NCBI GenBank assembly: GCA_024404145.1
Contig: JAKSQK010000001.1
Coordinates: forward strand, 124,001 to 188,000
Source: Clostridia bacterium
Lineage (GTDB): Bacteria; Bacillota; Clostridia; Oscillospirales; Acutalibacteraceae
Direction of reading: 5' to 3'
DNA: 64,000 bases
The translations under genes and the position numbers were made by a program. Below are positions 41,346 to 48,822 of this stretch, in pieces. Under the pieces are notes generated by a model. The model made no database searches and was not told the origin of the DNA. It saw only the letters and a program-made list of their open reading frames with translations. Positions within the stretch are counted from its first letter, which is position 1, and every line of letters begins with the position of its first letter.

Positions 41346-42347
41346 ATGAAAAAAATAATATCAATAATACTTTCAGTAATGTTTATTGCCGTTCTTTTTG
41401 CCGGTTGCAAAACCGAGAAAGGAACGCAAACCGCTACCGAACCGTTTAGCGGAACTAATATCAGAATAGGCGGTCTTAAAGGGCCTACTTCTATGGGACT
41501 TGTAAAACTTTTAAGCGATAACGAGAGCAAAAAAACGGTTAACACCTATGATTTTACCATGGCAGTAGCCGCCGATGAACTAACCCCGAAATTTACAAAA
41601 GGCGAACTCGATATTCTTGCCGTTCCGGCAAATGTTGCGAGTGTTTTATATAATAAAACAAACGGAAAAACGCAGATTATTGCCGTAAATATGTTAGGCG
41701 CAGTCTACATCGCCGAGAAAGGCGGAAATACGGTAAATTCTTTGGCAGACTTAAAGGGAAAAACTATTTATGCAACCGGAAAGGGTACAACTCCCGAGTA
41801 TGTTTTAACCTATCTGTTAAAACAAAACGGTCTTGATATTGAAAAAGATGTTAAGATGAAGTGGATGAGCGAACCTACCGAAACGGTTGCCGAGATGAAT
41901 GTAAATAGCAAAGCCGTTGCTATGCTTCCCGAGCCGTTTCTTACCGTGGCTCAAAGTAAAGTTAAGGGTATGAGAACTGCGTTGGACCTTTATGCAGAAT
42001 GGGAAAAGCTCGGTATAGACAGCAGTTTTGTTACAGCGGGTATTATAGTCCGCTCGGATTTCGCAAAGAAAAATCCCGAAGCGGTAAAGCAGTTTTTGCA
42101 AGAGTATAAAGCTTCGGAAGAGTATGTAAAAGAGAATATAGATGATTCTTCATCTTTGATAGAAAAGTATGGTATAGTAAAGGCGCAAATTGCTAAAAAA
42201 GCATTGCCTAACTGTAATATTGTTTGCATAACAAACGATACAATGCAGAAAACTTTAAGCGGTTACCTTAAAGTTTTATATGACCAAAATCCGCAGTCGG
42301 TTGGCGGAAAACTACCGGGAGAAGATTTTTATTTGAGGTATGAATAA
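41346..42347 (+). CDS. NitT/TauT-type ABC transporter substrate-binding lipoprotein
   Basis: A 333-residue lipoprotein. The signal ends in the lipobox LFAGC (Cys20). The mature part is an SBP of the NMT1/SsuA kind: IRIGGLKGPTSMGLVKLL (about residues 38-55), LDILAVPANVASVLYNK (about 82), GKTIYATGKGTTPEYVLTYLLK (about 132-153, two blocks) and AMLPEPF (about 190). The family binds small organic molecules such as sulfonates, pyrimidine precursors or aromatic acids; the ligand cannot be read here. AAAGGGAACG precedes the ATG. Permease and ATPase genes follow with overlaps. Confidence 0.88.
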   Translation: MKKIISIILSVMFIAVLFAGCKTEKGTQTATEPFSGTNIRIGGLKGPTSMGLVKLLSDNESKKTVNTYDFTMAVAADELTPKFTKGELDILAVPANVASVLYNKTNGKTQIIAVNMLGAVYIAEKGGNTVNSLADLKGKTIYATGKGTTPEYVLTYLLKQNGLDIEKDVKMKWMSEPTETVAEMNVNSKAVAMLPEPFLTVAQSKVKGMRTALDLYAEWEKLGIDSSFVTAGIIVRSDFAKKNPEAVKQFLQEYKASEEYVKENIDDSSSLIEKYGIVKAQIAKKALPNCNIVCITNDTMQKTLSGYLKVLYDQNPQSVGGKLPGEDFYLRYE

Positions 42348-43089
42348 AACAAAAATTTACAAGCTTTTATCAGTATTGTTTGCTGTTTTTTTATGGCAGA
42401 TAGCATCAGTTTTAGTAGGCGCTGACTTTTTGTTGGCGTCTCCTTTTGCTGTTATAAAAAAACTCTGCGAACTTGCAGTTGAACGAAAGTTTTTTTCAAC
42501 CGTTTTGTTTTCGTTTTTAAGAATAAGCGGAGGTTTTCTGGCGGCATTTTTGCTCGGTATTTTGTTAGCCGTAGCGGCTTCAAAATTTAAGATTATAGAA
42601 TATTTTTTATGGCCGTTTGTTACAGTGGCAAAGTCTGTACCCGTTGCCTCTTTTATAATACTTTGTCTTATATGGCTTGATTTTAATGTTTTAACGGTAT
42701 TTATAGCATTTCTTATTGTTTTCCCCGTCGTTTATTCAAATGTTTTTGAGGGGATTAAATCGGCGGATAAAATGCTTTGCGAAATGTCGGATTTTTATAA
42801 TGTGCCGTTTAGAAGACGGTTAAGATTTATATATATGCCGAGCATAAAACCGTTCCTGCTTTCGGCATCAAAGGTCGGTATCGGTATGGCTTGGAAAGCG
42901 GGTGTTGCGGCAGAGGTTATCGGAATAGTCGGCGGTTCGGTCGGCGGTCGGCTCTATGATGCGAAAATTTATCTTCAAAATGCCGAACTTCTTGCCTGGA
43001 CTTTGCTTATAATTCTTATAAGCGCTTTAAGTGAAAAAGTTTTTTTGTTGCTTGTTAAAAAGATTTTCGAGGTTAACGAAAGATTATGA
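42340..43089 (+). CDS. ABC transporter permease (NitT/TauT type)
   Basis: A 249-residue permease with six TM helices of the SsuC/TauC class. The ATPase-contact EAA-like loop is MPSIKPFLLSASKVGIGMAWK (about residues 165-185, in two blocks), and KAGVAAEVIG follows as in family members. It starts 8 bases before the end of the binding-protein gene and overlaps the ATPase gene by 4 bases. Confidence 0.9.
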   Translation: MNKTKIYKLLSVLFAVFLWQIASVLVGADFLLASPFAVIKKLCELAVERKFFSTVLFSFLRISGGFLAAFLLGILLAVAASKFKIIEYFLWPFVTVAKSVPVASFIILCLIWLDFNVLTVFIAFLIVFPVVYSNVFEGIKSADKMLCEMSDFYNVPFRRRLRFIYMPSIKPFLLSASKVGIGMAWKAGVAAEVIGIVGGSVGGRLYDAKIYLQNAELLAWTLLIILISALSEKVFLLLVKKIFEVNERL

Positions 43090-43667
43090 GTAGGATAGAG
43101 TTAAAAAATATTTCAAAAAAATACGGCGAAAAAACCGTTCTCGATAACTTTTCGTGCGAGATAGAGAATAATGAAAAAATTGCAATTATGGGGCCGTCCG
43201 GCTCAGGCAAAACAACTCTTTTGCGGATAATTTCGGGGCTTGAAAAAAGCGATGGCGGAGAGATAAAGGGAGTTCCTCAAAAACTATCTTTCGTCTTTCA
43301 GGAAAACCGCCTTTGCGAAGATTTTACCCCGATAGCAAATATTCGCTATATATCGGGCAACGCCTTTAACAAGCAGGAAATTTCCGACTGTTTATTTGAA
43401 CTCGGCTTTCAAGAAGAATCACTTGAAAAGGCGGTCAAAACAATGAGCGGCGGAATGAAAAGGAGGGTCGCCATAGCAAGGGCAATTCTTGCCGATTTTG
43501 ATATGCTTATAATGGACGAGCCGTTTGACGGCTTAGATGAGGAACTTAAACTTTCGGTTATGAAGTATATCAAAAATAAGGTTAAGGATAAAACTCTTGT
43601 TTTTGTAACGCACGACCCCGAAGAAGCGCAGTTTTTAGCCGATAGAATAATAGAAATTCAAAATTAG
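43086..43667 (+). CDS. ABC transporter ATPase, short form
   Basis: A 193-residue ATP-binding subunit. Walker A is GPSGSGKTTLLR (about residues 36-47), Q-loop FVFQENRL, signature MSGGMKRRVAIARA (about 118-131), Walker B MLIMDEPFDGLD (about 138) and the H-loop VFVTHDPEEA (about 175). All catalytic parts are present, but it ends soon after the H-loop and lacks the C-terminal 50 or so residues common in SsuB/TauB proteins. It is coupled by an ATGA-type overlap to the permease gene and is the last gene before a hairpin. Confidence 0.9.
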   Translation: MSRIELKNISKKYGEKTVLDNFSCEIENNEKIAIMGPSGSGKTTLLRIISGLEKSDGGEIKGVPQKLSFVFQENRLCEDFTPIANIRYISGNAFNKQEISDCLFELGFQEESLEKAVKTMSGGMKRRVAIARAILADFDMLIMDEPFDGLDEELKLSVMKYIKNKVKDKTLVFVTHDPEEAQFLADRIIEIQN

Positions 43668-43679
43668 AATATAATACAA

Positions 43680-43720
43680 GCCGTCTTTCATACTTTTTAG
43701 TACGGAAGGCGGCGTTTTTA
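43680..43720 (+). terminator. Hairpin after the ABC operon, also spanning the pdaB-like ribosome-binding site
   Basis: GCCGTCTTTCATAC pairs with GTACGGAAGGCGGC (with G-T pairs) over a 6-base loop and is followed by GTTTTTA. The only plausible ribosome-binding site for the next gene (GGAAGG) lies in its 3' arm. Confidence 0.55.
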
Positions 43721-44500
43721 ATGAAAAACTTTATTTTAAGGGATAGATTATCGGGTTTTATTATTACCAAAAAACAAATTATGATGATAATTTCGGTTGT
43801 TCTGACCGTCGTAACTTTAAGCATTATTTCAAGTATCGCTTTTGCAAGTGGGAGCAGAAAACTGCCGATTTACTGCGTTGAAACCGAAAAGAAAAGAATT
43901 GCCATAAGTTTTGATGCGGCTTGGGGTAACGATGATACCGAAACACTTATAAAAATACTTAAAAAATATAATGTACCCGCAACATTTTTTGTTGTCGGCG
44001 CTTGGGTTGATAAATATCCCGAAAGCGTTATGCAACTTTCAAATGCCGGACATCAAATTCAAAATCATTCAAATACCCATCCTTATTTAACAAATCTCCC
44101 GAAGACAAAAATAATAGACGAAATAGAAAGCTGTAATGCCAAAATAGAGGCGCTTACCGGCGTAACGCCAACACTTTTAAGACCCCCCTACGGCGATTAC
44201 GACAATATTGTCATCGAATCGGCAAAACAATGCGGAATGAATACAATTCAGTGGTCGGTTGACTCTCATGACTGGATGAAGAATGCCACCGCAGAAAGCA
44301 TTGCAAACAGGGTTATAAGCAAGGTGCAAAACGGCTCAATAATACTTTGCCACAACGATGCCGAGCATACTCCCGAAGCCCTGCCGACCATTTTGGAAAC
44401 ATTAAAAAAGGACGGATACGAATTTGTTTTCATATCCGACCTTATTTATAAAGATAATTACACTATCGACCATACGGGAAAGCAATGCAAAATAAAATAA
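43721..44500 (+). CDS. Polysaccharide deacetylase family protein (PdaB-like)
   Basis: A 259-residue NodB-fold deacetylase. A 20-residue basic start and TM anchor (about residues 20-42) lead to the catalytic domain. Motif 1 is ISFDAAWGNDDT (about 65; Asp-Ala-Ala form as in PdaB), motif 2 QNHSNTHPYL (about 110; His-x3-His metal ligands), motif 3 RPPYGDYD (about 148), with QWSVDSHDW (about 177) and ILCHNDAEHTPEAL (about 207). PdaB-like enzymes act on peptidoglycan during sporulation in B. subtilis. The ribosome-binding site is inside a hairpin. The gene stands alone, between the ABC operon and tRNA-Leu. Confidence 0.88.
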   Translation: MKNFILRDRLSGFIITKKQIMMIISVVLTVVTLSIISSIAFASGSRKLPIYCVETEKKRIAISFDAAWGNDDTETLIKILKKYNVPATFFVVGAWVDKYPESVMQLSNAGHQIQNHSNTHPYLTNLPKTKIIDEIESCNAKIEALTGVTPTLLRPPYGDYDNIVIESAKQCGMNTIQWSVDSHDWMKNATAESIANRVISKVQNGSIILCHNDAEHTPEALPTILETLKKDGYEFVFISDLIYKDNYTIDHTGKQCKIK

Positions 44501-44502
44501 TT

Positions 44503-44620
44503 CGCAGAGGGCAGATACCCATATCCACCCTCTGCGGGGTTGGTGCGAATGGGGTGCGGTCTTAAAACAAAAGCAAATCTCAACTCGAAAGAGGAGTTAA
44601 AATGCGAGAAAAAAGGCCAT
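44503..44620. other. Intergenic DNA with two hairpins and a repeat of the tRNA-Leu terminator loop
   Basis: CGCAGAGGG (44503) can pair with CCCTCTGCG (about 44530) and AACTC with GAGTT near 44582-44598. CGAATGGGGTGC at about 44547 recurs at 44642 in the terminator loop. No gene or tRNA copy could be supported here; the remainder is plain spacer. Confidence 0.3.
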
Positions 44621-44661
44621 AAAAAAAGCAGGGTCTGCACCCGAATGGGGTGCAGACCCTG
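44621..44661 (-). terminator. Terminator of tRNA-Leu
   Basis: A perfect 14-base stem, CAGGGTCTGCACCC with GGGTGCAGACCCTG, followed on the minus strand by CTTTTTTT. Confidence 0.93.
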
Positions 44662-44666
44662 TATGC

Positions 44667-44750
44667 TGGTGCGAGTGACGAGACTTGAACTCGTACGTCA
44701 TGGACACACGCCCCTCAAACGTGCCTGTCTGCCTATTCCAGCACACTCGC
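44667..44750 (-). tRNA. tRNA-Leu (anticodon GAG)
   Basis: An 84-base class II tRNA on the minus strand. The acceptor GCGAGTG pairs with CACTCGC with A discriminator and encoded CCA. The D arm has GGAATAGGCAGAC, the anticodon loop is TTGAGGG (GAG, reading CTC/CTT), a long variable arm TGTCCATGACGTAC follows, and the T arm has GTTCAAGTC. Confidence 0.95.
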
Positions 44751-44849
44751 AAAAACACGGTCTTTTGACCGACCTCGATATTATATCACCCGTAAGGCGG
44801 ATTGTCAATAAAAAAATAAATATTTTCAAAATTTTTTCCAATAAATATC

Positions 44850-44878
44850 TTGCTTTTTTCTTTCTTATATGTTATCAT
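44850..44878 (+). promoter_or_regulatory. rpsT promoter
   Basis: TTGCTT (44850-44855), a 17-base spacer and TATCAT (44873-44878), 38 bases before the rpsT start. Confidence 0.5.
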
Positions 44879-44915
44879 ATCTTTTGCTGTTACAAAATGT
44901 TTAGGAGGTGGCACA

Positions 44916-45176
44916 ATGCCGAATATTAAATCTGCAAAGAAGCGTGTTGCAATTAGCAAGGCAAATTATGAGCGTAATAAAGCTAACCGTTCTGATCTCA
45001 GAACTGCAATTAAGAAAGCTGATATAGCTATTGACACTAAGGCTGCCGATGCTAACGAAGTTGTTAAGGTTGCTGTTACAAAAATCGACCAGGCAGCAAA
45101 CAAAGGTCTTCTTCATAAGAACAATGCTGCAAGAAAGAAATCAGCACTTGTTAAGAGATTAAATGCTAACGCATAA
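44916..45176 (+). CDS. rpsT: 30S ribosomal protein S20
   Basis: An 86-residue basic helical protein of the small subunit that binds 16S rRNA. MPNIKSAKKRVAISKANYER, KSDLRTAIKKADIAID-type helix and LHKNNAARKKSALVKRLN are the family marks. The open frame continues 22 codons upstream, but ATG 44916 behind AGGAGG is the true start. Codon choice is biased to GCT/AAG/GTT, as expected of a highly expressed gene. Own promoter and terminator. Confidence 0.98.
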   Translation: MPNIKSAKKRVAISKANYERNKANRSDLRTAIKKADIAIDTKAADANEVVKVAVTKIDQAANKGLLHKNNAARKKSALVKRLNANA

Positions 45177-45210
45177 GTCTTAAAAATTATTTTTTGCAAA
45201 GAATAATTTT

Positions 45211-45243
45211 CGCCGTTGCTTTTTGCAACGGCGATTTTTTTAT
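45211..45243 (+). terminator. Intrinsic terminator of rpsT
   Basis: CGCCGTTGC pairs with GCAACGGCG, then ATTTTTTTAT. Confidence 0.92.
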
Positions 45244-45246
45244 TTG

Positions 45247-45275
45247 TTGATTTTATATCTGCAATATATTAAAAT
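45247..45275 (+). promoter_or_regulatory. uvrC promoter
   Basis: TTGATT (45247-45252), a 17-base spacer and TAAAAT (45270-45275). Confidence 0.55.
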
Positions 45276-45305
45276 AATACTATAAACGAGAAAGGCGGTT
45301 TATTT

Positions 45306-47123
45306 ATGGAAAACGAACATTTAAGACAACTAAAAAACAAAGCAAATAAACTGCCTAAAAACCCCGGCGTTTATATAATGAAGGATAAAGCGGGAGAAAT
45401 CATTTATATCGGCAAGGCAAAAGCGCTTAAAAACAGGGTTACGCAGTATTTCGGAAGCGGAAACGGTCATACCGAAAAGGTAAGACAAATGGTGTCGCAT
45501 GTAAATGATTTTGAGTATATAATCTGCGACAGCGAGTTTGAGGCGTTAGTTCTCGAATCTTCGCTCATAAAACAAAACCAACCGAAATACAATATTTTGC
45601 TCAAAGACGATAAAGGATACCATTATATTCTTATAACCGCCGATAAATGGCAAAAGATAGAGATTGCTAATAACACCGATAAAAAGGGCGAATATATAGG
45701 CCCTTATTATTCTTCTTTCGTTGTAAGAGATACTGTTGACTGCGTAAACAAAATATTCAAACTCCCCGATTGCAACAGGAGTTTTGACAGACCTTCAAAA
45801 CCCTGCCTTAATTTTCATATCGGCAAATGTTTTGCGCCATGCAAAGGCAATATAAGTTTTGGCGATTATAAAGATACGATAGAGTCGGCGGTAGGATTTA
45901 TAAAAAACGGCGATGCGACTTCGATTATCCCGTCGCTTAAAGAAAAAATGCAAAAGGCATCAGACAGACTCGATTTTGAATATGCCGCCAAGTTAAGAGA
46001 TAGAATAAATGCTATAACCAAACTTAGCGAAAAGCAAAAGGTTGTTATGTGCAAATATAAAAGTCAAGATGTATTTGCCGCCGCTTTGTTAGGGGAAACG
46101 GCGTGTGTCAGTGTGCTTAATTTCCGAAACAGCCGTTTAACCGATAAAAACCACTATTTTATTGAGGGAGTTACCGATAAAAAATCGTTTTACGGCGACT
46201 TTTTAGAGCAGTATTATCTTGATAAAATCGATATTCCTTCAAGGATTTTGCTCGATAATGACTTTGACGGCAAAGAAATATTAAACCTTTGGCTAAACGA
46301 AAAAGCGGACAGCAAGGTTAAAATTCTTGTGCCAAAAGCAGGAGAACAGCGGGAAATTATGGCAATGTGCGCCAAAAATGCTTCGGAAAATCTGTCGGAA
46401 AAGAGTAAATCTTCGGGCAAAGAAATGTCGGCGCTCAACGAACTTTCAAAATATCTCGGCTTAAAAGGTGTTCCGAGGTTTATTGAGTCTTACGATATAT
46501 CGCATACATCGGGCGAAGAAAATGTCGCTGCCATGATAGTTTTTAAGGACGGTTTACCCCTTAAAAGCGCATATCGGCGATTCAAAATCAAATCGTTTTC
46601 GGGAGCAGACGATTATCGTTCTATGGCAGAAGTTATGGATAGGCGATTAACCGAGTACGAAAAAGGGGAAGACACCGCCTTTTCTCGGTTGCCCGACCTT
46701 ATTCTGCTCGATGGCGGAATAGGGCAAATAAATGCGGTTTTGCCCGTAATAAATAAGCATAATATCAAAATCCCCGTTTTCGGTATGGTAAAGGATTCAA
46801 AGCATAAAACAAGGGCCATCGCATCAGACGGCGGAGATATTTCAATAAGTTCAAACCGAAGTGCTTTTATTCTTGTGAACAAAATTCAAGAAGAAGTACA
46901 TCGTTTTGCGATAACTTATCATCGTAATTTAAGAAGCAAAAAAATGCTTGATTCCGAACTCACTAAAATCGGCGGAATAGGAAAAGAAAAGGCAAAATCG
47001 CTTATGCTTGAATTCAAGTCGATAGAAAGAATCAAAAATGCCTCGGTTAAGGAACTTGAAACTGCAAAGGGTATAAGCTTAGTTAATGCCAAAAAAATAT
47101 ATGATTATTTCCATAATAATTAA
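45306..47123 (+). CDS. uvrC: Excinuclease ABC subunit C
   Basis: A 605-residue nuclease that makes both incisions in nucleotide-excision repair. The GIY-YIG domain begins NPGVYIMKDKAGEIIYIGKA (about residues 18-37), a Cys patch FHIGKCFAPC lies near 175, the UVR motif is near 205-235, the RNase-H-like nuclease has SYDISHTSGEENVAAMIVFKDG (about 396-417, in two blocks) and DLILLDGGIGQINAV (about 465), and a helix-hairpin-helix pair ends the protein (IGGIGKEKAKSLMLEF). Length is normal; GAAAGGCGG precedes the ATG. Confidence 0.97.
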   Translation: MENEHLRQLKNKANKLPKNPGVYIMKDKAGEIIYIGKAKALKNRVTQYFGSGNGHTEKVRQMVSHVNDFEYIICDSEFEALVLESSLIKQNQPKYNILLKDDKGYHYILITADKWQKIEIANNTDKKGEYIGPYYSSFVVRDTVDCVNKIFKLPDCNRSFDRPSKPCLNFHIGKCFAPCKGNISFGDYKDTIESAVGFIKNGDATSIIPSLKEKMQKASDRLDFEYAAKLRDRINAITKLSEKQKVVMCKYKSQDVFAAALLGETACVSVLNFRNSRLTDKNHYFIEGVTDKKSFYGDFLEQYYLDKIDIPSRILLDNDFDGKEILNLWLNEKADSKVKILVPKAGEQREIMAMCAKNASENLSEKSKSSGKEMSALNELSKYLGLKGVPRFIESYDISHTSGEENVAAMIVFKDGLPLKSAYRRFKIKSFSGADDYRSMAEVMDRRLTEYEKGEDTAFSRLPDLILLDGGIGQINAVLPVINKHNIKIPVFGMVKDSKHKTRAIASDGGDISISSNRSAFILVNKIQEEVHRFAITYHRNLRSKKMLDSELTKIGGIGKEKAKSLMLEFKSIERIKNASVKELETAKGISLVNAKKIYDYFHNN

Positions 47124-47126
47124 CAG

Positions 47127-47155
47127 TTGATAAAAGAGAGTTTTTTTGATAAAAT
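47127..47155 (+). promoter_or_regulatory. Promoter of the cyclophilin gene
   Basis: TTGATA (47127-47132), a 17-base spacer and TAAAAT (47150-47155), immediately after uvrC. Confidence 0.6.
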
Positions 47156-47185
47156 GTATATATAAAAAATTTCAAGGAGAAAAAT

Positions 47186-47779
47186 ATGTCTATCCAATTA
47201 GAGCCGATAAAAAGCGGTGATTTAGTTGCAATTATGCATACAAATATGGGAGATATCGAGATAAAACTTTTTCCCGAAAAGGCGCCGAAAACCGTTGAAA
47301 ACTTTAAGACCCATGCAGAAAACGGATATTATAACGGGCTGATTTTCCATAGGGTAATAAATGATTTTATGATTCAAGGCGGCGACCCTACCGGTACGGG
47401 AATGGGTGGCGAGTCAATATGGGGCGGCAGTTTCGAGGACGAGTTTGACACCGAATTGCATAATATTTACGGTGCTTTAAGCATGGCAAATGCAGGTCCT
47501 AATACAAACGGAAGTCAGTTCTTTATTGTTGAGGCATCAAAAGTACCTGCTGATATGTTAGACCAGATGAAGGAAATTCCAAACAGTTTCCCCGAAGATA
47601 TAGTTAAAGCATACGAGCAAAACGGCGGAACGCCGTGGCTTGATTTCAGGCATACCGTTTTCGGTCAAGTTACAAACGGAATGGAAACCGTTAAAAAAAT
47701 TGCAGAGGTTAAGGTTGACGGTAACGATAAACCGCTTTTTGATGTTACTATCGACGCTATCGAAATAATAACAAAGTAA
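47186..47779 (+). CDS. Peptidyl-prolyl cis-trans isomerase, cyclophilin type
   Basis: A 197-residue cytoplasmic foldase. The catalytic region reads [19 protein letters not shown] (about residues 53-71), with [16 protein letters not shown] (about 100-115) and the substrate-pocket [12 protein letters not shown] (about 150-161), where the classic cyclophilin Trp/Leu-His block appears as LDFRHTVFG. The chain is about 30 residues longer than the minimal bacterial cyclophilin, with an extra segment (about 120-150). AAGGAG precedes the ATG; rfbA follows after 11 bases. Confidence 0.94.
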   Translation: MSIQLEPIKSGDLVAIMHTNMGDIEIKLFPEKAPKTVENFKTHAENGYYNGLIFHRVINDFMIQGGDPTGTGMGGESIWGGSFEDEFDTELHNIYGALSMANAGPNTNGSQFFIVEASKVPADMLDQMKEIPNSFPEDIVKAYEQNGGTPWLDFRHTVFGQVTNGMETVKKIAEVKVDGNDKPLFDVTIDAIEIITK

Positions 47780-47790
47780 GGAGAATTATC

Positions 47791-48669
47791 ATGAAAGGTA
47801 TTATTCTTGCAGGTGGCAGCGGAACAAGACTATATCCGCTAACTATGGTAACTTCAAAGCAACTTCTTCCGGTTTATGATAAACCGATGATTTACTATCC
47901 GCTTTCTATACTTATGCTTGCCGGAATAAGGGATATTCTCATCATTTCAACTCCAACCGATTTGCCTAATTTCGAGCGTTTGCTCGGTGATGGCTCGGAT
48001 TTCGGCATAAATCTTTCGTATAAGGTTCAGCCCTCTCCCGACGGCTTGGCACAGGCATTTTTAATAGGCGAAGACTTTATTGACGGCGATTCCTGCGCCA
48101 TGGTTTTGGGCGATAACATATTTTACGGCGGAGGGCTCAGCGGAAGACTTAAAAAGGCGGCTTCATGCGAAAACGGTGCTACCATTTTCGGCTATTATGT
48201 TGACGACCCCGAGAGATTTGGAATTGTTGAATTTGATAAGGAAGGCAAGGTTGTTTCTCTTGAAGAAAAACCAAAAAATCCAAAATCAAATTTCTGCGTT
48301 ACCGGTCTTTATTTTTATGATAACCGTGTTGTTGAATTCGCAAAAAAAGTTAAACCGAGCGCAAGAGGGGAACTCGAAATAACCGACCTTAATAAGATGT
48401 ATCTTGAAGACGGAAGCTTAAATGCAATAACTTTGGGCAGAGGATTTGCATGGCTTGATACCGGAACAATTGATGCTTTAAGCGAGGCAACTGAGTTTGT
48501 AAAAGTTCTCGAAAAGCGTCAGGGAGTTATGATTTCGGCGGTAGAAGAAATAGCATTCAGAAACAACTGGATTTCAAAGGAAAAACTAATCCAATCTGCA
48601 AATAAGTACGGCAAATCGCCCTATGGCGAACATTTAAGAAAGGTTGCCGAGGGTAAAATTTCATTATAA
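47791..48669 (+). CDS. rfbA: Glucose-1-phosphate thymidylyltransferase
   Basis: A 292-residue nucleotidyltransferase that makes dTDP-glucose from dTTP and glucose 1-phosphate, the first step to dTDP-L-rhamnose and related sugars. Motifs: [16 protein letters not shown] (residues 3-18), [18 protein letters not shown] (about 22-39), [11 protein letters not shown] (about 108) and [11 protein letters not shown] (about 156). It is alone here: rfbB, C and D are not in the window. It is co-transcribed with the cyclophilin gene and ends near a hairpin terminator. Confidence 0.96.
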   Translation: MKGIILAGGSGTRLYPLTMVTSKQLLPVYDKPMIYYPLSILMLAGIRDILIISTPTDLPNFERLLGDGSDFGINLSYKVQPSPDGLAQAFLIGEDFIDGDSCAMVLGDNIFYGGGLSGRLKKAASCENGATIFGYYVDDPERFGIVEFDKEGKVVSLEEKPKNPKSNFCVTGLYFYDNRVVEFAKKVKPSARGELEITDLNKMYLEDGSLNAITLGRGFAWLDTGTIDALSEATEFVKVLEKRQGVMISAVEEIAFRNNWISKEKLIQSANKYGKSPYGEHLRKVAEGKISL

Positions 48670-48730
48670 AATACCGAAGATTATTAAACATTCGATATAT
48701 AAGCGGTCTTCGGATATTTGCTCAAATATC

Positions 48731-48763
48731 AAAAGACTGCCAAACAATTTGGCGGTCTTTTTG
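48731..48763 (+). terminator. Intrinsic terminator of the ppi-rfbA unit
   Basis: AAAAGACTGCC pairs with GGCGGTCTTTT around AAACAATTT, followed by TT. Confidence 0.82.
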
Positions 48764-48822
48764 ATTTGAAGTCCCGAAAACTGTACTTTGAGTTTCGTAT
48801 AATTGCCATAAGGGGGAATATT

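Noticed and set aside
44540-44929. 129-codon plus-strand open frame across tRNA-Leu
   Set aside because: It runs antisense through the tRNA and terminator and has no protein-like sequence.
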